Assembly (NCBI GenBank): GCA_037439945.1
Contig: JBBIVA010000168.1
Coordinates: 1 to 5,188 of the forward strand
Direction: 5' to 3'
Source of the DNA: CALEUX01 sp037439945
GTDB lineage: Bacteria > Bacteroidota > Bacteroidia > Bacteroidales > Marinilabiliaceae
DNA length: 5,188 nt
Shown here: positions 1 to 5,188 of the stretch, piece by piece
Numbering within the stretch: the first letter of the stretch is position 1
Layout: every line of letters starts with the position of its first letter
The notes under the pieces: generated by a model
The model's database searches: none
The model's input: the letters and a program-made list of their open reading frames with translations, nothing else
Told to the model about the DNA's origin: nothing
Position numbers and translations under genes: made by a program

Positions 1-2
1 CT

Positions 3-326
3 AATGGGAAGTTTTTTGTTATGAATATCAAAGTTCATACCTGCAACAACCTGCCTGGGTGTTTTTGTTATATGAGCTGCCTTACGCTCGCCATAAAGTA
101 TTTTGCTGTTTTTATGGTAATCAACAAGTTGTATAATTTCAGGTTGAGTTAAATGAATGGTTGAATCGCGAAAATCAACCATAAGATTAAAATTTGCATT
201 AAAATCAGAATGATTGCCTTTTTTATCATGAGTTCTAATAAAGTCTTCCAGGTAAATATCTCCGGCGTAATACTCTATTATTAGTTTTAACTCTTTAACA
301 ATAAGAAAATCTATATAGTTTTTCAT
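3..326 (-). CDS. Hypothetical protein, 5' end only (partial); resembles small STAS/SEC14-like proteins of Bacteroidota
   Basis: An open frame of 108 codons starts at an ATG (324-326) and leaves the window at the left edge with no stop. The TAG readable at positions 1-3 is out of frame. An in-frame stop at 366-368 lies upstream and no other ATG falls between, so this start is well supported, although no Shine-Dalgarno sequence precedes it. The peptide has no signal peptide or membrane segment and should be cytoplasmic. A strand-like LKLIIEYYAGDI (residues 13-24) is followed by a helix-like stretch. Then come NLMVDFRDSTIHLT (47-60), a helix around 61-71, and a GERKAAHIT strand (79-87) leading into TPRQVVAGM (89-97). 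From memory, this strand/helix order, the D-x-R-D-like motif and the G-x-R-K-x-A strand resemble uncharacterised STAS/SEC14-like proteins of about 125-140 residues common in Bacteroidota. That family link is tentative and the function is unknown. It lies downstream of phoU on the same strand. Confidence 0.75.
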   Translation of the reverse strand, partial: MKNYIDFLIVKELKLIIEYYAGDIYLEDFIRTHDKKGNHSDFNANFNLMVDFRDSTIHLTQPEIIQLVDYHKNSKILYGERKAAHITKTPRQVVAGMNFDIHNKKLPI

Positions 327-392
327 TCGAACCCAACCCAGTAAGGAAATAATTTCAAATTTAGACTAATATTAAAAAAATGAAATATGATA

Positions 393-424
393 TAAAGATA
401 GGGGATTTTTGAATCTGATTGCAA
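393..424 (-). promoter_or_regulatory. Weak candidate promoter for the gene at the left edge
   Basis: On the minus strand, TATCTTTA (400..393) matches seven of the eight positions of the Bacteroidota -7 element TAnnTTTG when the two free bases are counted. It lies 21 bp downstream of a TTG (424..422), a plausible -33 element. The TTG falls inside a perfect 10-bp palindrome, GATTGCAATC (417-426). The predicted transcript would begin about 60 bp before the ATG at 326. In such AT-rich sequence a match of this quality can arise by chance. Confidence 0.25.
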
Positions 425-472
425 TCAAAATATTTATGAATTGGATAAGTCAGGGACCTGAAATAATTTAAC

Positions 473-510
473 AAAACACTATTTTATCAGTTTTAAAATT
501 AAAATGTTTT
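473..510 (-). terminator. AT-rich stem-loop after phoU, possible weak terminator
   Basis: Nine bases after the phoU stop codon, two nested inverted repeats occur. The outer arms are AAAACA (473-478) and TGTTTT (505-510). The inner arms are ATTTTA (481-486) and TAAAAT (494-499). In the phoU transcript these would fold into an interrupted A/U stem whose descending arm ends in a U-rich stretch. There is no GC-rich stem, so it is at best a weak terminator, and read-through into the next gene is possible. This gap (327-518) holds nothing else I can identify apart from two short palindromes, GATTGCAATC (417-426) and CAGGGACCTG (451-460, four-base arms). Confidence 0.3.
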
Positions 511-518
511 TACTGTTA

Positions 519-1196
519 TTATTTTTCTGGTGATTTCTTTGTGTACATATGCTTAATAACTTTTGCTTCGATATAAAAAACAAGTTCCTCGGCTATGTTT
601 TTTATTAAATCTCCAATACGTTCAATTTTTTTAATTGTGGAAAACATAAACAGCAACTGTTTAACATCATCGGGATATTTTTTTATCATTTCAACCATAA
701 CACCAGATGCTGCAATATTAATCTCATTAAGCACCAAATCCCTGTTATGGATCCCATAGGCTTTACCCGGCAGTTCTTCCTCGAATGCATCCAATGCATC
801 GTTTAACATTCCGGTAACCGTTTCAACCATTTCGGTAAATCGCATGCGGGTGAGCACGTCATCGCAGAATGGTTCTGTCATTTCTAGTACGTAGCGGGCT
901 ATGCCATCGGCATTGTCGGCAATCCTCTCTAAAGTTGCAGATATATTGTAACCTGCCATAACAAATCTCAAATCAATTGCAACAGGTTGAAAGAGGGCCA
1001 ATATATTTTCACAATCTGTATTGATTTTCAATTCATATGCATTTACCCTGCGCTCGTTTGTAATCACTTCCATTGCGAGGTCACGATCGCCATTTGCAAA
1101 TGCTTTACATGCCTTATCAACCTGGCTTTCAACAATCATATTCATTTCAAGTAATGATTGGCGTAGGTTTTTAAGTTCAAATTCTAATTGTTTCAA
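519..1196 (-). CDS. phoU: Phosphate transport and signalling regulator PhoU
   Basis: PhoU couples the Pst transporter to phosphate signalling. In studied bacteria it restrains the PhoR kinase and tempers Pst activity when phosphate is ample. The 225-residue protein is all-helical and close to the usual length (E. coli about 240). It shows the two-repeat PhoU layout: repeat 1 contains PVAIDLRFV (71-79) and the acidic motif ERIADNAD (90-97), and repeat 2 contains ERIGDLIKN (192-200). These E-x-x-x-D motifs bind metal ions in PhoU structures. There is no signal peptide or membrane segment, so it acts in the cytoplasm at the inner face of the transporter. The start is TTG (1194-1196): no in-frame ATG lies between it and the upstream in-frame stop at 1245-1247, and the next ATG (residue 18) would remove much of the first helix. 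The stop is TAA. It follows pstB by 54 bp and closes the operon. Confidence 0.95.
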   Translation of the reverse strand: MKQLEFELKNLRQSLLEMNMIVESQVDKACKAFANGDRDLAMEVITNERRVNAYELKINTDCENILALFQPVAIDLRFVMAGYNISATLERIADNADGIARYVLEMTEPFCDDVLTRMRFTEMVETVTGMLNDALDAFEEELPGKAYGIHNRDLVLNEINIAASGVMVEMIKKYPDDVKQLLFMFSTIKKIERIGDLIKNIAEELVFYIEAKVIKHMYTKKSPEK

Positions 1197-1229
1197 TTGA
1201 CAAAATATTAAAATTAAATTAATAAAACA

Positions 1230-1248
1230 TGTTAAGTAAGTTGTTTAA
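1230..1248. promoter_or_regulatory. Pho-box-like word pair in the pstB-phoU gap
   Basis: The 8-mer TGTTAAGT, found three times upstream of pstS, recurs exactly at 1230-1237. A second related word, TGTTTAA (1242-1248), lies 12 bp away. On the minus strand the exact copy reads ACTTAACA. It lies about 35-40 bp upstream of the phoU start. The gap has only an imperfect -7 element (ATATTTTG, 1201-1208, against TAnnTTTG), placed too close to the TTG start for a normal leader. This could be an internal regulator site or coincidence in AT-rich sequence. Confidence 0.25.
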
Positions 1249-1250
1249 TA

Positions 1251-2150
1251 TCAACCAAAACGACCTGTAATATAGTTTTGAGTTCGTAAATTCTTTGGGT
1301 TTGTAAATAACGATTTGGTATCGGTATATTCAATTAAATCACCCAAATAGAAGAAGGCAGTGTGGTCGCTGACCCTGCTTGCCTGTTGCATATTGTGGGT
1401 AACAATAATTATGGTATACTTTTTCTTTAATTCGGTCATTAATTCTTCAATTTTAGAAGATGCGATTGGATCTAATGCCGATGTTGGTTCATCCATTAAG
1501 ATAACATCTGGTTCAACAGCAAGTGCTCTTGCAATACACAAACGCTGTTGCTGGCCTCCTGAAAGGGCCAGGGCACTTTTTTTCAAATCATCTTTCACTT
1601 CATCCCATAAAGCAGCCTGTTTAAGCGAGTTTTCAACTACATCATCAAGTATTGATTTCTTTTTAATCCTTTGAATTTTCAATCCAAATACCACATTTTC
1701 GTATATTGATTTAGGAAACGGGTTTGGTTTTTGAAAAACCATTCCAATCCTTTTTCTAAGTTCCTCAGTTTCTATTTGTTTGCCGTAAATGTTTATACCA
1801 TCTATTTTAATTGAACCATTCATACTAAAGGATAAAATGAAATCGTTCATACGGTTAAACATTCTAAGAAAGGTTGATTTACCACATCCCGAAGGCCCTA
1901 TAAGAGCAGTAATTGAATGGCTTTCAATTTTCATTGAAACGTTTTTCAAAACATGGTTGGTACCATAAAAAACATTAAGGTTACTGCTTACAAGTTTTGG
2001 ATTTTCAATATTTTTAATTATCGTCAGATTTGGGTCTATCTCTTGCACATCAACATTTTTCATGGTTTGTACGCTAAAGTTTGAAAAGTTTTTTTCCTTA
2101 CCGGTGGTAAAAACAAAATTATTTGTTATCATATCATTTTCTTTTGCCAT
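1251..2150 (-). CDS. pstB: Phosphate ABC transporter ATP-binding protein PstB
   Basis: PstB is the cytoplasmic ATPase that powers phosphate import through PstC-PstA. All ABC ATPase motifs are present when numbered from the ATG at 2150: A-loop Tyr62, Walker A GPSGCGKST (85-93), Q-loop Gln140 in MVFQKPNPFP (137-146), signature LSGGQQQR (196-203), Walker B VILMDEP (216-222), D-loop SALD (224-227) and switch His252 in THNMQQA. The MVFQKPNPFP, THNMQQA and C-terminal YITGRFG motifs are characteristic of PstB. At 299 residues it is longer than usual (E. coli 257), because about 50 extra residues precede the first strand. The start is uncertain. ATG 2148-2150 overlaps pstA by 22 bp. ATG 2130-2132 (Met7) forms a classic ATGA overlap with the pstA stop. 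ATG 2061-2063 (Met30) would give 271 residues. None has a clear ribosome binding site. The stop is TGA, 54 bp before phoU. Confidence 0.97.
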   Translation of the reverse strand: MAKENDMITNNFVFTTGKEKNFSNFSVQTMKNVDVQEIDPNLTIIKNIENPKLVSSNLNVFYGTNHVLKNVSMKIESHSITALIGPSGCGKSTFLRMFNRMNDFILSFSMNGSIKIDGINIYGKQIETEELRKRIGMVFQKPNPFPKSIYENVVFGLKIQRIKKKSILDDVVENSLKQAALWDEVKDDLKKSALALSGGQQQRLCIARALAVEPDVILMDEPTSALDPIASSKIEELMTELKKKYTIIIVTHNMQQASRVSDHTAFFYLGDLIEYTDTKSLFTNPKNLRTQNYITGRFG

Positions 2151-3022
2151 CTGTTTCTGAAAAATATTGCTATTCCATTCATAACAAATGTTATAATTAA
2201 CAAAACAATTATTGCGGCGGCTGCATTTATTAAAAAATCGGCTTGTGGCCTTGATGTCCAGTTAAAAATTTGCATGGGCAAAACTGTAAACTCATCCATT
2301 GGCCCACTTGGCACAAATGGCACATAAGCAAGCGCCCCGATTACAATTAATGGAGCTGTTTCTCCAATTGCCCGCGACAGGGCAAGTATTGTTCCGGTTA
2401 AAACCCCGCCCAATGAGGCCGGAAATACCTGAAAACTAATAGTCTGCCATTTTGTTGCACCAAGTGCATATGAAGCCTCCCGAAGTGTTTGTGGAACCGC
2501 CTTAATAGCCTCACGGGTTGAAACAATTATAATTGGCAATATAAGCAGGGCTAAAGTAAGAGCGCCTGCCAATAAACTGGCCCCCAGATTGAAAACCCGA
2601 TTAAAAATTTCGAGCCCCAAAAGACCATAAATAATTGATGGTACCCCTGCAAGATTGGCAATGTTTACTTCAAGCAGGCGGTTAATTTTATTTGGTTTAG
2701 CATATTCTTCAAAATAAATACCGGCACAAATACCTATGGGGATAGCAATAAGTGTTGTTAACCCAAGTATCCATGTTGAACCTGTCCATGCTGATAAAAT
2801 ACCTGCCTTATTTGCAAACCTTGAAGGAAGACTTGTCAAAAACTCCCAGTCAATTCGGTTTAATCCATCGTAGGCTATATCAATTATAAAATATGCCAAT
2901 ACAAGTAGTCCCAAAAATGTTGATATAACGCCTAAACCCTGAAAAGCCTTGTCATAAATCCGGTTGATATAACGTGAACTGGATTTTTTTCCGGTTAAAA
3001 CTATCTTATTTGCTTTCTCCAT
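2129..3022 (-). CDS. pstA: Phosphate ABC transporter permease PstA
   Basis: PstA is one of two inner-membrane permeases forming the phosphate channel. The 297-residue protein has a basic cytoplasmic N-terminus (about 1-25). Hydrophobic segments follow at roughly 28-50, 81-103, 121-141, 147-168, 203-219, 222-238 and 263-286. The loop that docks onto PstB, the EAA motif of binding-protein-dependent permeases, is at about 171-195 (EAIKAVPQTLREASYALGAT). It is followed by SRAIGETAPL (216-225), the conserved Arg/Glu signature of Pst permeases, with Arg217 and Glu221. The motif GVPSIIYGLLGL (126-137) is also typical of PstA. ATG start (3020-3022) is 8 bp after the pstC stop, which suggests coupled translation. 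The TGA stop overlaps the start of pstB. Length and motifs are ordinary, and nothing looks broken. Confidence 0.97.
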   Translation of the reverse strand: MEKANKIVLTGKKSSSRYINRIYDKAFQGLGVISTFLGLLVLAYFIIDIAYDGLNRIDWEFLTSLPSRFANKAGILSAWTGSTWILGLTTLIAIPIGICAGIYFEEYAKPNKINRLLEVNIANLAGVPSIIYGLLGLEIFNRVFNLGASLLAGALTLALLILPIIIVSTREAIKAVPQTLREASYALGATKWQTISFQVFPASLGGVLTGTILALSRAIGETAPLIVIGALAYVPFVPSGPMDEFTVLPMQIFNWTSRPQADFLINAAAAIIVLLIITFVMNGIAIFFRNRWQKKMI

Positions 3023-3030
3023 TTTAAAAA

Positions 3031-3912
3031 TTATTCGTAAGTCTCCCTAAAACGTTTTTTTAACCAGTAACTAACAGAGTTTAAGGTAAATGTCATTAAA
3101 AATAATGTAATACCTGCTGCGAATATAGTTTGGTACTCAATTGAACCATGCGGAACATCACCTAAACTAACCTGCACTATATAGGTTGTTATGGTTTCAA
3201 TTGCAACAGTTGGATCAAATGTTAAAGTGGGTTGTTGACCGGCTGCAATAGCAACTATCATTGTTTCTCCCATTGCCCGTGAAATTGCCAGAATAACTGA
3301 AACAGTAATTCCTGAAAAAGCTGCAGGTACAACTACTTTAAATGAAGTTTGAAAACGTGTGGCTCCCATTCCAAATGATGCTTCACGCAATGACTTAGGT
3401 ACAGCCTGCATGGCGTCTTCACTTAATGAAGAAATTAATGGTATAATCATAATACCCATTACAATACCTGCCGATAATGAATTAAATCCTTGTAGTTCAG
3501 GTATTAATTCTTTTAGGGCAGGGGTTACGGTCATTAGTGCAAAATAGCCGTAAACTACTGTAGGGACCGCTGCCAGAATTTCAAGCAATGGTTTTATCTT
3601 TCTCCTGAATGTTGAATTGGCATACTCTGATAAATAAACAGCAATTGTAATACCAATGGGAAGGGCAAAACCAATTGCTATAAATGTAGTTAATAATGTA
3701 CCGGTAAGTAGAGGCAATATACCAAACTGTTTACTCTCATATAATGGTGTCCATTTGGTACCGGTAATAAACTCAATTATTGAAACATGCGAAAAAAATC
3801 CAACCGATTCTGATATTAATACCCATAAAATCCCTATAGTTGTTAGTAAACTTACCGCCGCACATGCTTTAAGCCCTGTTTCTATAACTTTCTCCGATAA
3901 ACGTTTGCCCAT
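3031..3912 (-). CDS. pstC: Phosphate ABC transporter permease PstC
   Basis: PstC pairs with PstA to form the phosphate-conducting membrane channel. The 293-residue protein has hydrophobic segments at about 16-38, 66-94, 107-128, 147-162, 199-220 and 262-282. The family motif AAVPTVVYGYFAL (114-126) is present. The PstB-docking EAA-type loop, SEDAMQAVPKSLREASFGMG, spans 164-183. SRAMGETMIVAIAAG (211-225) carries the conserved Arg212 and Glu216; the equivalent Arg/Glu pair in E. coli PstC is needed for transport. The sequences AAGQQP (223-228) and QTIFAAGITLF (261-271) favour PstC over PstA. The N-terminus is shorter than in E. coli PstC (319 residues) but ordinary for the family. ATG start (3910-3912) lies just after a stem-loop in the 49-bp gap behind pstS. 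TAA stop, 8 bp ahead of pstA. Confidence 0.97.
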   Translation of the reverse strand: MGKRLSEKVIETGLKACAAVSLLTTIGILWVLISESVGFFSHVSIIEFITGTKWTPLYESKQFGILPLLTGTLLTTFIAIGFALPIGITIAVYLSEYANSTFRRKIKPLLEILAAVPTVVYGYFALMTVTPALKELIPELQGFNSLSAGIVMGIMIIPLISSLSEDAMQAVPKSLREASFGMGATRFQTSFKVVVPAAFSGITVSVILAISRAMGETMIVAIAAGQQPTLTFDPTVAIETITTYIVQVSLGDVPHGSIEYQTIFAAGITLFLMTFTLNSVSYWLKKRFRETYE

Positions 3913-3913
3913 A

Positions 3914-3950
3914 TAACAATTTTGTTAGCGGGTCCCCTTAAGGGAACCGC
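3914..3950 (-). promoter_or_regulatory. Stem-loop between pstS and pstC, likely differential-expression element
   Basis: The pstS-pstC gap contains a GC-rich inverted repeat, GCGGGTCCC (3928-3936) and GGGAACCGC (3942-3950). The arms pair at eight of nine positions around a five-base loop. In the minus-strand transcript it is not followed by a U-run, so it is not a standard intrinsic terminator. A second AT-rich palindrome, TAACAATTTTGTTA (3914-3927), abuts it and ends one base before the pstC ATG. Hairpins behind binding-protein genes in ABC operons commonly protect the upstream mRNA from 3' decay or cause partial termination, so that the binding protein is made in excess. That role is inferred here. 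Confidence 0.5.
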
Positions 3951-3961
3951 TTTTGAATGAT

Positions 3962-4888
3962 TTATTTAGAAAATTCAATAAATTTTTCTTTTTCAGCCTG
4001 GTATTTTACGGCAGGTAAAGATACATAGCCAACGTCTTTGGAAATTTTTCCGGCGTTATCCAAATAAAACTCCACGAATTTTTTAACTTCCTGACGTTTG
4101 GCCGCATCCTGTGTTACATAAATAAACACCTGGCGGGAAAGAGGCATATAGTTGTTACTTGATACAGATTCGTATGTTGGTATAACAACACCATTACCCC
4201 CGTTAACCCCAATTACCTTTAATTTATCCATATTTTCTTCGTAATAGGCCAATCCGAAAAAGGCCAGTCCAAACTTATCAGTTGAAATTCCCTGCACCAG
4301 AACATTGTCATCAGAGCTGTTGGTGTAATCACCTCTGCTTTTACCTGTTTCACCAACTATTACTTCGGTAAAGAAATCATAGGTACCTGATGCAGGATCG
4401 GGTCCATATAGGTTAATTTTTTTATCAGGCCATCCAGCCCTAATATCACTCCATTTATTAATTTTCCCTTCTGCCGCTGGCTCCCATATTTTTCGAAGTT
4501 CATCAACTGTAATGTCTGTTATCCAATCGTTTTGCGGGTTTATTACCACTGCTATTCCATCCATGGCAATTGCTAATTGCAGGTATTGAATATTGTTCTC
4601 TTCACACATTGATTTCTCGCTACTTCTAATTGGGCGCGACACATTGGCAATGTCAATTTCCCCACGTCCAAATTTCTTAAAACCACCTCCTGTTCCTGAT
4701 ACACCAACTGTTACTTTTACATCAGGCTCAAGAGCTCTGAATTCTTCAGCAATGGCTTCAGTAATGGGATAAACTGTACTTGACCCATCAATTTTAATAA
4801 TACCTGAAAGTTTATTATTGCTTTTGTTTCCTGTACAGGATATCAAAAAAGTTATAGCTAAAAAAGATAATGCTTTTACAATTTTCAT
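3962..4888 (-). CDS. pstS: Phosphate-binding lipoprotein PstS
   Basis: PstS captures phosphate and delivers it to PstC-PstA. From the ATG at 4886-4888 it has 308 residues. A TTG two codons upstream (4892-4894) is in frame, but the ATG gives a standard signal. A basic start (MKIVK) and hydrophobic stretch end in the lipobox LIS-Cys18, so it is a lipoprotein. The residues after Cys18 (TGNKSNN) are not acidic and so lack the Bacteroidota surface-export signal, which suggests it stays on the periplasmic side. Phosphate-site motifs are DGSSTVYPI (34-42), SGTGGG (64-69), the GEIDIANVSRP region (76-86) and DPASGTYDF (164-172). Asp79, Arg85 and Ser167-Gly168-Thr169 are the likely ligand-contact residues by family analogy. 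The order of motifs and the length fit the PstS family of periplasmic binding proteins. TAA stop. First gene of the operon, behind a Pho-box-like array. Confidence 0.96.
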   Translation of the reverse strand: MKIVKALSFLAITFLISCTGNKSNNKLSGIIKIDGSSTVYPITEAIAEEFRALEPDVKVTVGVSGTGGGFKKFGRGEIDIANVSRPIRSSEKSMCEENNIQYLQLAIAMDGIAVVINPQNDWITDITVDELRKIWEPAAEGKINKWSDIRAGWPDKKINLYGPDPASGTYDFFTEVIVGETGKSRGDYTNSSDDNVLVQGISTDKFGLAFFGLAYYEENMDKLKVIGVNGGNGVVIPTYESVSSNNYMPLSRQVFIYVTQDAAKRQEVKKFVEFYLDNAGKISKDVGYVSLPAVKYQAEKEKFIEFSK

Positions 4889-4942
4889 TTTCAAAATTTT
4901 ATATTTTAATTTTAACCATTTATGAGCAATGAATTAACGCAT

Positions 4943-4950
4943 CAAAAATA
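4943..4950 (-). promoter_or_regulatory. Probable pstS promoter, -7 element
   Basis: TATTTTTG on the minus strand (4950..4943) is an exact match to TAnnTTTG, the -7 box read by the primary sigma factor of Bacteroidota. Transcription would start near 4937, giving an A/U-rich leader of about 50 bases with no Shine-Dalgarno sequence. The -33 element is poor: TGGG at 4972..4969, at about the expected distance, instead of TTTG. A weak -33 beside a good -7, with repeats just upstream, is what an activator-dependent promoter looks like. Confidence 0.6.
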
Positions 4951-4981
4951 TAATGTGGAATTTTGGATCCCATTAGGCCAT

Positions 4982-5032
4982 TGTTAAGTTTGTGTAAAGG
5001 TTATGTTTCGAGCAGGTTAATTTAATGTTAAG
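4982..5032 (-). promoter_or_regulatory. Pho-box-like array: five 7-bp repeats at 11-bp period
   Basis: Read on the plus strand, five heptamers begin exactly 11 bp apart: TGTTAAG (4982), TGTAAAG (4993), TGTTTCG (5004), GGTTAAT (5015) and TGTTAAG (5026). On the pstS coding strand they read CTTAACA, ATTAACC, CGAAACA, CTTTACA and CTTAACA. Seven-base direct repeats with four-base spacers are the layout of PhoB/PhoP sites, and TTAACA-like words match the B. subtilis PhoP half-site. The array ends about 31 bp upstream of the -7 box, roughly -45 to -95 from the predicted start. Binding by a PhoB-type regulator is inferred, as no such gene lies in the window. Confidence 0.6.
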
Positions 5033-5043
5033 TGGCTAAATTA

Positions 5044-5120
5044 TGTTAAGTTTTTCGCAAAGTGAAAGTTTCAGGGAAACGACCTGTTTTTTATACTAAG
5101 ATACCATACGGTGAAAGTTT
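5044..5120. repeat. Outlying copies of the pstS-upstream repeat words
   Basis: A third exact TGTTAAGT lies at 5044-5051, 18 bp from the copy at 5026 and out of phase with the 11-bp array. Another 18 bp on, at 5062-5071, is GTGAAAGTTT, which recurs exactly at 5111-5120. These words resemble the array heptamers (T/G-G-T/A-x-A-A-G) and may extend the regulator-binding region away from pstS. They may also be unrelated AT-rich repeats. The rest of this stretch shows no gene. Confidence 0.35.
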
Positions 5121-5179
5121 TGTGATGAATTTGATATGTTACCCAGATTGTTACAATAATTAACGTGAGTTCGATGTAA

Positions 5180-5187
5180 TAATTTTG
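5180..5187 (+). promoter_or_regulatory. Possible rightward promoter -7 element at the window edge
   Basis: TAATTTTG (5180-5187) is an exact TAnnTTTG match on the plus strand. It could start a transcript running away from pstS, beyond the window. The nearest upstream TTG (5148-5150) is 29 bp away, too far for a normal -33. Two TGTTAC words (5137-5142 and 5149-5154, 12 bp apart) lie just upstream. With eight-base degeneracy and high A/T content, chance is a real possibility. Confidence 0.25.
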
Positions 5188-5188
5188 T

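Noticed and set aside
1258..1268. AAACGACCTGT, repeated at 5077-5087
   Set aside because: One shared 11-mer pair is expected by chance in a window this size, and the first copy is pstB coding sequence.
1360..1674. Plus-strand open frame of 104 codons opposite pstB
   Set aside because: It lies wholly antisense to a strongly conserved ATPase, resembles no family, and is low-complexity in a way that mirrors the pstB codons.
3359..3547. Plus-strand open frame of 62 codons opposite pstC
   Set aside because: It is antisense to conserved permease sequence, with no promoter, no recognisable domain and no start signal.
3656..3916. Plus-strand open frame of 86 codons opposite the 5' half of pstC
   Set aside because: It is antisense to pstC and without family resemblance, so best explained as a mirror of the real gene.
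4892..4894. TTG as an alternative start for pstS, two codons upstream of the ATG
   Set aside because: The ATG at 4886-4888 gives a normal lipoprotein signal, and nothing favours the TTG.
4899..4919. Six-codon open frame (MVKIKI) in the pstS leader
   Set aside because: It is too short and too A/T-rich to distinguish from chance, with no ribosome binding site and no attenuator structure.
5072..5092. CAGG...CCTG inverted repeat followed by a T-run on the plus strand, terminator-like
   Set aside because: The stem is only four pairs with a seven-base loop, which is too weak, and no plus-strand gene lies upstream.

Overview
This window carries a complete high-affinity phosphate uptake operon, pstS-pstC-pstA-pstB-phoU. 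It is transcribed on the minus strand, from right to left. A sixth minus-strand gene of unknown function follows phoU and runs off the left edge. The sequence is AT-rich (mid-30s % GC, estimated by eye). The genes have A/T-rich leaders with no clear Shine-Dalgarno sequences. A good match to the Bacteroidota -7 promoter element TAnnTTTG lies ahead of pstS, and the protein sequences look like Bacteroidota versions of the Pst system. I therefore infer a member of the Bacteroidota, without a genus.

Layout from right to left, in the direction of transcription. Positions 4889-5188 hold no gene. They contain a probable pstS promoter (-7 box at 4943-4950) and, upstream of it, five 7-bp repeats at an exact 11-bp period (4982-5032). 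On the minus strand these read CTTAACA-like, which is the architecture of a Pho box. More copies of the same words lie at 5044-5071 and 5111-5120. A possible rightward -7 box sits at the extreme right edge. Next come pstS (lipoprotein phosphate-binding protein, 3962-4888), a stem-loop in the pstS-pstC gap (3928-3950), pstC (3031-3912), pstA (2129-3022), pstB (1251-2150, overlapping pstA), a 54-bp gap holding another copy of the repeat word, and phoU (519-1196, apparently with a TTG start). A 192-bp gap with an AT-rich stem-loop follows, then the 5' end of a gene for a small protein resembling the STAS/SEC14-like family of Bacteroidota.

How it works together: PstS captures phosphate outside the inner membrane. 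PstC and PstA form the membrane channel, and PstB dimers hydrolyse ATP to drive import. PhoU links the transporter's state to phosphate signalling, usually by restraining the PhoR/PhoB two-component system. No phoB or phoR is visible here, but the repeat array ahead of pstS is where a PhoB/PhoP-type regulator would be expected to bind.

The genes themselves are conventional, and I see no sign of an undescribed system. The most informative features are regulatory: the 11-bp-periodic array, its outlying copies, and the intercistronic hairpin. Two gene-level points also stand out: the roughly 50-residue N-terminal extension of PstB and the unknown gene next to phoU.
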